A stretch of 64,000 nt of DNA, taken from the NCBI RefSeq assembly GCF_030704535.1, contig NC_081811.1:4815001-4879000 (forward strand), given 5' to 3'. The DNA comes from Vitis vinifera. Lineage: Eukaryota; Streptophyta; Magnoliopsida; Vitales; Vitaceae. The translations under genes were made by a program, and so were the position numbers. The notes beneath the pieces were generated by a model. That model ran no database searches, was not told where the DNA came from, and saw only the letters and a program-made list of their open reading frames with translations. Positions 26,001-35,561 of the stretch are shown here, piece by piece. The first letter of the stretch is position 1, and each line of letters starts with the position of its first letter.

Positions 26001-27068
26001 TTGAGAGTTTAGTACATATGAGTTATGACACTTTGGAGGAGTTCATCATACAGGGAAGAAAACATGGTCATATATAGTAAGAAGTCACTAACTGCAGATT
26101 TTTTCTTTTTCCACAAAGGTACTGCATATGAATGTTTAGGTTGATTCCCATTCCCTAACAAATAATAGGACAATCTGCAGCATGAAATTTTGAAATAACA
26201 AACAATTGAACAATCTGCAGTATCTCTTGGGACAAAAATTTGGAGTACTCATGCAACTTTGAAATTGAGCAAAGTTCTACAAACTAATAGCCAGGGAACA
26301 ATTCTAGTTTATTCAGACTGGAATAGGATCCTCCTAAATTAGAGACAAAGAGAATTCCCCAAATTCTACCAAATATCCGAGAAGCATGGCTGCTAGCCAC
26401 AAACCATTTTATTCAGCTACCATTCTTATTGATGCATCATCTTTGCAAAGCAAAATGTGGTTCACTGGACCCATCAACACTGAAACAAGATTTTCCAGAA
26501 CTACTTGTGACACTACATAGTAATTGTGATGGTTCATTGAGTCTTACCGAAGAAACCTGCTGGATTCGCCAGGGCCTATGTTGTTCAAATTCACCATCAA
26601 AGCACAAACAACAAAAGAATTAGAAAATCCCAAATAAATTTCGGTAAAAACAGAACTTTTCCTGGATAAGAAAGCCATAAAAGGGAATATAAGATGAACA
26701 AACGCAAATTAATAGTACTGTGCACCTCAGGATCGCTTCAACTTTGTAAAACTGCGCGTCTGGGGTATAATCTACCAGCAACCAAGCAAAATTTGAGATG
26801 CCCAGATCATATTTTGGTGAGAAAACAAAAACACATGAATCATTTACGCCAAAAAGTGAGAATTGAAGTCACAGTTCATACCTGGAGAGCTCTGAGCTCT
26901 GACAATGGGAAGAACAGATCCATTCTTTGAGCGGTTTAGGCACAAATTAAACTGGAAATTTCGAGAATCTTTGAGATTGGGGCGGATCAAAGTGCAGTCT
27001 ATGAGAGGCAATTCTTGGAAATGGAAGCGGAAGGGGTTGAGAGAGGCCGGCTTCGGCATTGCAGCCAT
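23093..27068 (-). CDS. GLB1: Plastid nitrogen regulatory protein P-II (GLB1)
   Basis: Eight coding exons on the minus strand: 27068-26882, 26771-26726, 26575-26548, 25830-25743, 25331-25264, 25161-25092, 23316-23281 and 23166-23093. They join in frame to a 198-residue protein. The first 60 or so residues are a Ser/Arg/Asn-rich plastid transit peptide. Then follow [29 protein letters not shown], the T-loop region [32 protein letters not shown] and [10 protein letters not shown], and the ATP/2-oxoglutarate site region VIRVRTGERGE. PII is a trimeric sensor of ATP/ADP, 2-oxoglutarate and, in most plants, glutamine. It relieves arginine feedback on N-acetylglutamate kinase in the chloroplast and also acts on acetyl-CoA carboxylase. 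The tail after MTGG is a few residues longer than in Arabidopsis. Exon 3 has only 28 bases and intron 6 is 1775 bp. The gene diverges from the DUF952 gene. Confidence 0.95.
23580..24310. repeat. Array of CCGCAT hairpin motifs in PII intron 6
   Basis: Short inverted motifs recur: AACCGCATTTCCTGAATGCG (23610-23629), AACCGCATCTCCTGGGTGCG (23883-23902), AACCGCATGTCCTAGATGCG (23949-23968), and weaker versions near 24240 and 24276 (AACCACATCCCTCAGGTGGT). Several are joined by a GAAGTAAAA spacer. Each motif can form a small hairpin. The array is probably part of an inserted repeat, but no termini were found. Confidence 0.6.
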
Positions 27069-27613
27069 GGTTGTTGTTGACGAAGGTTGGGTTGATGCAG
27101 AGGATTTGATACAGAGCCTCGCATTAAAACGACAACGTTTTGGGTTGACACTTGTACTAGGGAGTAATGCATGGTGGACGCTTGGAGTTAACCGTCGATG
27201 TTTTCTATGTTGATGCGGTTTCAGTTTTTTATTTTGAAAATTTTCAATTATATTTATTTTATTCTTTCAAGAAAAAAAATCAATTTCATTATTTTATATT
27301 AAAAAAAAAAAAAAGGATGAAATTATCAACAAGCCTCTTTATAAGGTCTTTGAAGGATCATAATGAGACTTGGTAAAGTTTCATTCATCCAAAGAGATAA
27401 AAAGTCAAGTATAATGATGTTCTTCATTTTATGATTAAATATACACTTAACATCTCTCTCTCTCTTAAATATACGCTTGGAGTTTGGACTTTGGATTTGG
27501 GTTCACATATTGGGTTGGGTTTGAGAGCAAATGAAGCGAGTGGGCCTGTCCAGGTAACCCCACCACTAGTCCTCTGCTTCCACCCCCACACATGTTTGAT
27601 TTTGTGTGTGAAG
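27069..27613. promoter_or_regulatory. Shared divergent promoter region, PII and DUF952 genes
   Basis: The start codons of the two genes face away from each other with 545 bp between them, so this interval must hold both promoters. It includes the near-palindrome AAAACGACAACGTTTT at 27126-27141, an A run at 27300-27314 and a short (TC)n run near 27453-27466. No TATA box was assigned with confidence for either gene. Confidence 0.5.
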
Positions 27614-29708
27614 ATGGCTGCAAAGGAGCAGGAGAAAGAAGCTGAAGAATTTGTGTACAGAATCAGTACAGCCCAGGAGTGGGAGGAGTTGCAGAAGGCT
27701 GGAGCCTGTTATGGTGGCCAACTTGACAAGTCCACTGGCTGTATTCATCTCAGCAATCTTCATCAGGTCCTCTATCTCTCTCTTCTTCGTCTCTTATCAT
27801 AACTATCATATGGGTATCATTTATTCTCTTATATTCCTCTATTTTTCGGGTACCTGGGTGGTGGAAAATCAGATCTAATGATTGGAAGAAAATTGGGGGT
27901 GGTGGGGTTCTGTACAGCAATCTGTTAATACAGTGAACATAAACAACCTAATTAGATTTCAAAATTAGTAAAATAATATCATGAAGAAATAGAGTAAGGA
28001 GATTCTGTGAAAATTGAAACAAAATAGTTGGAAATAGCACTGGGCTAGCAGTTGGGTGCATGGATCTCAAGTTTGTGTGCTGCAAAAAAGTCCAAATTTG
28101 TGAAAAAGGTTAACAAAATGGTGCTTGATTTTAGGGAAATGGTCCCTCCTAATCAAAAAGTGGGGTGTGGCATGAGATTGAGGTGGGCATTCTTTGTTCA
28201 CTGGAATCTGTTATCAGCATGTGGTTTATGGAATATAAGTTGTTGGATTGATGGCCTCAGCACCCATATGACACTCACAGTTCAATTTAATGGTGTAGGC
28301 AATCAAACTTTCATGATCATTAACTCTCAATTAGCAATAAACAATGTAACAAAGTGATCCCTCCCATATAGATATTGTTCACTCGGAGACGTTGTGTAAC
28401 AACCCAACCCTGGTGTGGGCAGCCCCTGCGAGGGATGTCTGCATGTCTGATACCCATGATCCTATGGGACATAACAAGGATGTCGTGTCTGCATGGGGGT
28501 GATTGTGATATCCTATATCGGATAAAGAAAAAAGTTTTTGACACGATATAGGTAAGAGCTCCTCTTAATTATGTAGAAGTGTCTTTTTGCCATGATGACC
28601 CATTAGGCCCATATGTATGTAAGAGGGGGCAAGTTGTTACAGGCTGTCTGCATACCAAAGCTTCACTGGTTGGCAAATTGAATGCTTGTTTATTAGGCTG
28701 GTCGTCCTGGACAGAAACAATTGCTGAGTTAGCATAAATTTATGGTTTGTGTGATTGAGTTAACTAACGTGGTTCTGCTCAGCTAGATGCTTGAACAAAT
28801 TTTTAATTGAAAGAGGAAAATGAGTTGGGTGATTTTATCATTGAAGCCTTCAGGTTTTCTACATTCACTTCTTGTTCTTCTTCAAGGACCCAAGGTTGAT
28901 ACTATTTATGGATGATAAATTTGCAGGTACAGTCGACTTTACAGAATTTTTTCATGAAGACTCAGGCTGAGTTATACTTACTCCAAGTTGACTCCAAAAA
29001 GGTATGAATAGGAATCCATATATCTTGTCAATCCTTTTCGAAGTGAAAAAAAATTGAACCACAGACCATGGAAAACTACATTGGGACAGTTGAGTGACTG
29101 ATATAATTCTTGGATCCTTATGTTAGAGGAGAAATCAAGCACTAGTAATTATAGAAATTAGGTTAGAAGAACCAAGGCATCAGTGTCCTGTGTGCAATCA
29201 TATGGATAGCACATTGGTGTTAAAGAAGTGATTGATCTGCTGCTTTTTGTCTTGTTTTTGTTTGCACTAAACCTGATCATTGGAAAAGGTTTAGCGGGTT
29301 TGGAGATGGTAACAAAAGGAGAGAGAGACTAATTAGGCAATAGAATCATGAGGAAGACAAAAGGATGCATTAGCCAAGCATAAATATGTTGCTAAACTGA
29401 AATAGTTGAGCAGAGAGATTAGTGATTATGTACCAAAAACCAAGGAGGAACATTTTTTCTGCTTTATGCCTAGTATCCTGTGTTACTGCTTTGTTCTAAA
29501 AGTCCGATAATCCGTTTTTTTCTCTGTGGTATGAACGTTGTTTAAGCTTGGTGATGGATTGATCTATGAACGTGTGGATGAGTGCAATGTCTTTCCTCAT
29601 TTCTATGGGCCATCCCGGAGTTTCATCCCACTCCCTCTGGATGCAGTTACAAAAGCAGAGAAGATTACTTTATCAGATGGCAAATTCAGTTGCAGTTTGC
29701 TAAATTAA
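27614..29708 (+). CDS. DUF952-domain protein, function unknown
   Basis: Three exons, 27614-27766, 28927-29001 and 29547-29708, join in frame to a 129-residue protein. The frame is open upstream to 27431, but the ATG at 27614 begins the conserved part and matches the usual start (MAAKEQE). DUF952 hallmarks are present: an N-terminal FVYRI strand, GCIHLSNLHQV with its conserved His, the ELYLLQVD strand, a short LGDGLIYERV piece and the VFPHFYGP motif with a second conserved His. Length is normal for the family, which in bacteria and plants is made of small single-domain proteins of unknown activity. The fold is related to ADP-ribosyl-binding or transferase-like domains in some descriptions, so no reaction is claimed here. 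Intron 1 (1160 bp) contains a small solo-LTR-like insertion. The gene diverges from PII. Confidence 0.9.
28395..28641. mobile_element. Small solo-LTR-like element (TRIM type) in DUF952 intron 1
   Basis: The element starts TGTAACAACCC and ends AGTTGTTACA, so its ends are inverted copies with TG...CA tips, and it is only 247 bp long. The inner phrase GTGATATCCTATATCGGATA is shared in diverged form with 32350-32370, inside a GDSL intron. It has no coding capacity. Size and ends fit the LTR of a terminal-repeat retrotransposon in miniature. A clean target duplication was not seen. A Cassandra-type 5S sequence was looked for and not found. Confidence 0.55.
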
Positions 29709-30047
29709 GAAGTCATTGCAAATGGATTTGATGCAACCACAAACTTGGATTGGTGATGTTTCCATCTAGTCTTGAATAATATGGAGTTCAAAATGGGTGT
29801 TGGATTATAATGTAATTCATAGTAATCCCTGTAATATGCTTCAGCATGGTGATGAAAATGAACACCAAGTGGGGCTAATGAAAATGGAATGGAATGGCAG
29901 GTTTCAGCCTGTTGCGTTCATGAAATGAAATGCTTATGCTAATGTTTGGTGAATGTCATTTACTGCCATTTGGTTTATTTATTTTATCTGTGATCTATTT
30001 GAATATTTATTTTGATTTTAATATACTTTTTCCCCACACTTGCATAA
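29709..30047. other. 3' flank of the DUF952 gene
   Basis: 339 bp following the stop codon, presumably 3' UTR and spacer. Nothing else is recognised before the tRNA fragment. Confidence 0.5.
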
Positions 30048-30052
30048 GTGGG

Positions 30053-30095
<43 letters not shown>

Positions 30096-30096
30096 G
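30048..30096 (+). pseudogene. Truncated tRNA-Phe (GAA)
   Basis: The 49 bases from 30048 match the 5' two-thirds of plant cytosolic tRNA-Phe: acceptor strand GTGGGGA (one change from GCGGGGA), the D-arm with box A TAGCTCAGTTGGGAGAGC, and the anticodon arm with GAA in CAGACTGAAGATCTG, then AGGTCG of the variable loop. The T-arm with box B and the 3' acceptor strand are missing, and the sequence continues straight into a transposase relic. It cannot give a functional tRNA. Confidence 0.85.
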
Positions 30097-30750
30097 TAAG
30101 GAAATAACAAGGAGGAATGTCGAAACAATAGAGTTGATAAAGTTGGGAGCTTGGAAGTCCAATTTTTCAAAGAAGGTTGGTGAATCGCTTAATGATATTG
30201 AGACAATTTTGGAAGGTGGGGAGAAACCAATTTTGGTCATAGCAGAAAAAATCAGGATGTATCTGATGCTAATATTTGCTTGAAGGGAAGATTCTATGAA
30301 CACATGACATGCCAATAGTAATCTTAAAATCCAAAAAATAGTTGAGAAAAACAAAGTGGACAGTAAATCGTGCACTGCACACTAGGCCGGGGAAAGGAAG
30401 TGTCAGGTTTTGCATGCTTAAGGAAGCCCAATTTGTACCAGATTTGTGAAGTCAAACATGCTCCTACGGAATATGGAATTTGAGTGGAATTCTTTGTTGT
30501 CATGTCCTTTCTATACCAAGTCTTGTGTTCACAAGCCATACAATAAGGAGCTTTCATGAAGGTTTGTGGAAAGATGATCCATTCAATTAGCGGTCAAGAA
30601 ATGTGGTTCAAAACTGGAATAGCCCCAAATTCTTGTGGATAGAAAGCAACCTAAAATACCTAAGAGAGTGAAAAAGAAGAGAAGTAGAGGAGATAATAAT
30701 AATGGAAATAAACCCAGCTCAGAAGTTTCTTCCATGGCTTTGGTGGCATC
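30097..30750 (+). mobile_element. Mutator-like (MULE) transposase relic, C-terminal part
   Basis: In shifting plus-strand frames the sequence matches the C-terminal third of plant MuDR-type transposases. ETILEGGEKPILVIAEKIRM resembles the region before the zinc finger. TCSYGIWNLSGILCCHVLSI is the SWIM zinc finger (C-x-C...W-x-L-x-G-I-x-C-x-H, one Cys lost). IHSISGQEMWFKTGIAPN resembles the usual INP-GQ-WPKT segment, and PKRVKKKRSRG the basic tail. The frame is broken several times, so it is dead. No terminal inverted repeats were found. The relic is joined to a truncated tRNA on the left and a GDSL exon fragment on the right. Confidence 0.7.
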
Positions 30751-30769
30751 TTCAAGGGTACACAGTCCA

Positions 30770-31000
30770 TATATAGATGGCAGTTCGTGGGCATGGAGAG
30801 CCACCATACAACTATGATCCCAAAATCAAAATGTACAAATCCTGGATTCAGTGTTGTGAGGAAGGATCAAAACACAAAAGCTGGGATGGAGTTCACCATA
30901 CTGAAGCTGCCACTGCATTTGTGGCTTCAAAAATACTCTCCGCACATTACTCTGCTCCCCCCTCTAAGTTTGATTGCTTTTGCACCCAATTGATATCCAT
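30770..31000 (+). pseudogene. GDSL hydrolase last-exon fragment
   Basis: This piece matches the last exon of the GDSL gene at 35562-39222, from ...[12 protein letters not shown] to ...PPLKFDFFC. It includes GHGEPPYNYDPK, then EEGSKHKSWDGVHHTEAATA and FVASKILSAHYSAPPSKFD. The catalytic D-x-x-H context (DGVHHT) remains, but the frame shifts between the two halves and no other exons are present upstream, where a MULE relic lies. It is a dead remnant of a fourth tandem copy. Confidence 0.85.
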
Positions 31001-31493
31001 CTATGTAGAGTTTTTCCACTCCTTTATTTGTCAAGCAAACAAGTGAACCATTTGCAATTAAACAAAATGAAAAGACTCTTAGGGAGAGTTCAATTATTGA
31101 GAAAAGTTTTTCCAAGAAATTTGATTTAAAATAAAAATATATACTTGTGGTGGTGGTGCAAACAAAAAGTCAAATGGATTGGATCTTGACACAGATGAAT
31201 AATACCACATGGTATACTGCAAGTCAAAGGGCTAAGAAATGCAACTTGTACTTAGAGTATTATTTGATCTGCATTTATTGATTCCAAGAGCATGTGATCC
31301 ATTTAACCCATCCTCACTACATTACCTTTACTTCTTGACAAGCCAAAACCAAACCCCACTTGGATTATCTTTCATTTTCCTGTCCCTTTTGAACTTTGAC
31401 TACCATTTTGGTTCTTCATGCCTATAAAAAAACAAGGGGATTTGCAAAAGGACAGATACTGTGTAGATCAAATCAGTGTGGACTGTCGGGAGG
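31001..31493. promoter_or_regulatory. Upstream region of the first GDSL gene
   Basis: About 490 bp. A possible TATA signal, CCTATAAAA at 31420-31428, lies about 66 bp before the start codon. No other element is assigned. Confidence 0.4.
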
Positions 31494-34400
31494 ATGAAGA
31501 TGAATGAGAAGGGAGTGGGCTCTATTTGGCCTGCTGTCATATTTGTTGTGGCTGTGAGCCTGTGTTTTGCCTCGAATGTTGAGGGTGGGTGCAGTAGAAG
31601 TCCAGTGATATTCAACATGGGTGACTCAAATTCAGACACTGGCTCGGTTTTGAATGGGTTTGGATTCGTGAGGCCACCTCCTTTCGGTCGTCTCTTCCAC
31701 AGGTATGTAGGCAGGGTCTCTGATGGAAGATTGATCATTGATTTCCTCTGTGAGTTCACTCTCTTTCCATTCAATTCAGTTATGCATTTCTTTTACCAGC
31801 TGAAATAAGGGAAAAAAAATTATCATGTACTGTTTATTTTTTTGTTTGATACTTTATTGGTATTATTGTATCAATTTTCATTGAAATTTAGACAAATTTA
31901 AACGTATTTAGAGGTCAAATAAATTAATAAATACCACCCAAATAAATGTGGGAAAAAACACATAAAATGATGGAAGTGGAAAATGGAGTGAGATGTATGA
32001 CTTACTAGAAAACAGAGATCGGATAATTGGTTTATTTCAGCATGAAAATGAAAATGAAATGATAGATTGTTTTTTTTAAAAAAAGCAAGTTGTGATATTT
32101 TATGTTAGATAGGGCAGAAAAGTCTTAACACTATATAAATATAAATTCTTCTTAATCTTGTATATGCATTTTAAAAGTCATGAAAATCTCTTAAATTTAG
32201 AACAAATAATATCTATACAGTTGAAAGTGAATCATTATAAATGATATCAAAGTTAATATTTGATTTTAATGTGGAGATTTCTTTGTATTTGACCCCGTAA
32301 TCTCATGAGATAGAATGAAGATGTTATATTTGCATAGTAAGTAATTGTGATATCCCACATTGGATAAAGAAGAAAGTTCTTGATATTGTATAAGTATGAA
32401 ATTCTCTTTTAACTTTGTAAAAAAATTTTAAAATCGTAAAAACCTTTTAAATTTAAAGTAAACAATATTTATATAGTTAGAAGCGAATCGTTACACAGAT
32501 TATATATCTTATAATAATTTGCGTTTGACATTTTCTTTTCAATTTTTTACAGGTGAGAATTTAACGACTAGTTACTTGACTCCATACCTAAAATCCATGG
32601 GGTCAAGTTTTACTAATGGAGCAAATTTTGCTGTGGGTGGTGGAAAGACCTTTCCAAGATTTGATTTTTTCAACTTGGGCCTTCAAAGTGTTCAATTTTT
32701 TTGGTTCCAAAATCAATCCATTGAACTCACATCAAAAGGTATGGCATCAAATTATATTTTTATTTATTTATTATTATTATTATATATATATATAAAAATT
32801 ATCATAACTCATGTAATAAATATTTTACTTAGGTTACAAGGATTTTGTGAAAGAAGAGGACTTCAAGAGGGCACTTTATATGGTGGATATTGGACAGAAT
32901 GATTTAGCCTTGGCCTTCGGTAACTCCTCCTATGCCCAAGTTGTTGAAAGAATTCCAACTTTTATGGCTGAAATCGAATATGCTATTGTGGTGAGTCCAC
33001 CTTTTTTTTTTCATGGATATATACATATGCTTTTTGTTTCTAATTTTCTCATCATCCAAACATAGAGTCTATACCAACATGGTGGAAGGAAATTCTGGGT
33101 GCACAACACAGGCCCGCTGGGCTGTTTGCCTCAACAACTTGTTAACATCAGCAGAAGCTCAGATGACTTCGATAATCATGGATGCCTCAAGTCTCGAAAC
33201 AATGCTGCTAAAAAATTCAATAAGCAATTAAAAGCTTTGTGCAAAAAACTAAGAGCTGCCATGAAGGATGTCACCATTGTCTATGTCGATATCTTCGCCA
33301 TCAAGTATGATCTCATTGCTAACGCTAAACTATATGGTAAGTCTTGATATTTTGATATCAGTACTTCTCAAAAATGGTTTTCTAAATGTTCTATGTCTGT
33401 GTTTTAAAATTTTCTTGTGAATAACTTTTATTTTTAATTATTTTTTAAATGATTCAATTCTCCAAAAATCATTTTTTATATAAAAAAAAATATAAAAGAG
33501 AATATTTTTTATACTCAGAAAAAACTATTTTTTTATTCTTAAAAATGTAAAATAAGATGTTTTTTTTAACAAATTTAAGTTGTTTTTACTTGTTTTGTAA
33601 GAATTGTTTTAAAAAATAATTATATAAATATAATTAAAAATAAGTATTTCATATAATAAATATTTTTTTAAAATGTTTAAAACCATTGAAATCAGATTAA
33701 AAGAATTTTGAAACATACATTTATTTTATAAATCAAATCATTTTCAAAAACAACTTTTTAAAATTACGGTTTAAAACATAGAATCGTAGAACTTATTTGG
33801 TAATTGTTTTCCAAAATGTTTTCTATTTTTCAAAAATAAAAAACATGTTTGATAATAAAATAATTGTTTTTTGTTTTTTATTTTTAAGAATAAAAAATAA
33901 GGTGTTTTCAATAATATTTTTTAAATTATTTTTTATTTCTTTTAGAGTTGATTTAGAAAATAATTATACAAGTATGTAAAATGAGTAAAAATAAAGCATT
34001 GGATATCATTTTTTTAAATATATTTAAAAATATTAAAAATGGATTAAAAATATGTCAAATTTTTTAATAGACATTTGTTTCATAAAATATTAAAGAACAA
34101 ATAACAGTTTTCAAAAACCATTCTTAAAAGTTATTTTTTAGAATCGTTTTAAAAAATAATTACCGAACAAACCCATAGTTTTTTAATAAAGAATTGAAAG
34201 CATTTCCAAACAGGCCTGAAGTAATTTTTGAAGTTACACCCAAGGCGAGTGGCTGTAATGCTGATGATTTTATGCCCCCCCCCCCCCCGATCTAATGGTT
34301 TTGTTGTTTGAACAGGGTTTGAGAATCCACTAATGGTGTGTTGTGGGCACGGGGGCCCACCATACAACTTTGATAACTTGATTCAATGCGGTGGCGTTGG

Positions 34401-34545
34401 GTTCAGTGTATGCGAGGAAGGATCCAAATATGTGAGCTGGGATGGAATTCACTATACCCAACTCGCCAATCAATTTGTGGCTTCCAAAATTCTCTCCACT
34501 AATTTCTCGACTCCTCCGCTTCACTTTGATTTCTTTTGTGATTAA
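31494..34545 (+). CDS. ENOD8-like GDSL esterase/lipase, copy 1
   Basis: Five exons, 31494-31749, 32553-32738, 32833-32990, 33066-33336 and 34316-34545, join in frame to 366 residues, normal for plant GDSL enzymes. Residues 1-31 form a secretory signal peptide. Block [11 protein letters not shown] carries the nucleophile (Ser45). Other marks are GANFAVGG (block II Gly), DIGQNDL (block III with G-x-N-D), [10 protein letters not shown], and the C-terminal WDGIHYT with the Asp333/His336 pair, so the catalytic residues are complete. The YG-F-NPLM-CCGHGGPPYN segment is typical of the ENOD8/alpha-fucosidase-like subgroup. Such proteins are secreted or apoplastic ester hydrolases of mostly unknown substrate. 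The start chosen is the first ATG of the frame. Introns 1 and 4 carry repeat insertions. It is the first of three tandem copies in one orientation. Confidence 0.93.
32255..32495. repeat. Diverged TRIM-LTR-like sequence in GDSL copy 1 intron 1
   Basis: The stretch includes GTGATATCCCACATTGGATA and ends ATCGTTACA, resembling the 247-bp element at 28395-28641. A further diverged relative (GTGATATTTTATGTTAGATA, ending in ATCATTATA) lies at about 32092-32239. The edges are uncertain. Confidence 0.45.
33337..34315. repeat. hAT-like MITE remnants and poly-C tract in GDSL copy 1 intron 4
   Basis: A copy at about 33788-34170 starts ACTTATTTGGTAATTGTTTT and ends AATAATTACCGAACAAAC. The ends are inverted copies (TTTGGTAATT and AATTACCGAA), as in short hAT-type elements frequent in eudicots. 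Related AT-rich sequence fills 33400-33780. A run of 14 C lies at 34275-34288, 27 bases before the acceptor of exon 5. Confidence 0.55.
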
Positions 34546-35561
34546 TAATTTGTTTTCCAATTTTAATTTAACTATTATTCATTCCATACGTATATTTGGG
34601 TTGTTTTTTTTTTTTTTTTTTTTTGAAAAAAAAAAATCTTTGGGTTTCGTTGTCAGATTCGTGATCTGCAGGTCACGTGGCTCATGTGTCTAATCTCTAC
34701 TTTATATCTAATCTCTAATCTCTATTCACGTGATTGGAAATATTAAAATGAATTTGAAAGTAATAAAATAAATAAAACCTTTGAAAACGTTAAAATTTAA
34801 TAATGGAAAGAATGTTAAAATAAGAGAGGAAGAAGTGGATGTAAAAACCAAGTTTATTTATTTATTTTTTTAAATCATAAATTTATTATATTTATAAAAA
34901 GAAAAAAGAAAAAATATATTATGTTTTAATATTTTTATTTAAAATAAAAATTACAAAAATTTAAAATCTTGACATGTTTTTTATTATTTGAACTGTTGGG
35001 TAATACTTATAAATAAATTAATATAAAAATAAATATATTAGTATTTATATAAATGTAAATAATTTACATATACTAAATGTTAAATTAAATAATATATATT
35101 TTATAGTATATTTTTTTAACATTTTTAAATTTATAAACTTAACTTTTTTTAATCAAAATTATTTGTTTTACAAAATGAATAATGTAAAAAAATATAAAAA
35201 AAGAAAAAAGTGGGAGAATACATCCAACTTATGGTATCCATGTCATATCCCATCTTCAACAAAATATGGTGCAAGTTATATCACATCTCTTTGTAATACT
35301 AAATTACTAATATCCCATTATGTACAACCTAAATACAAATATAAGCAGAGATGTGATCCACTCTACACAAATGGAAGACCAACTCATGGATAGGAATAGG
35401 ATTGCCAATTTGCCATACATACCAGGTAAAGTAAATGCATGAGACAAAATATCCATATATATATATATATGTAGTACCCTATAGAACAAGGGCATTCCCA
35501 CGGGACACACTCCCTGCAGAGCAAAACAGCTGTGAGAGGATAACTCAGTTGCTCAACCAAT
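34546..35561. other. AT-rich spacer between GDSL copies 1 and 2
   Basis: About 1 kb, AT-rich from 34730 to 35170. A T run followed by an A run at 34602-34638 could fold. An (AT)n run lies at 35454-35470, about 90 bp before the next start codon. No gene seen. Confidence 0.5.

Noticed and set aside
27431-27613. N-terminal extension of the DUF952 protein
   Set aside because: The extension is open but not family-like, and the ATG at 27614 begins the conserved part.
28395-28641. Cassandra-type TRIM with 5S rRNA
   Set aside because: The ends look similar, but no 5S rRNA-like sequence with A and C boxes is present.
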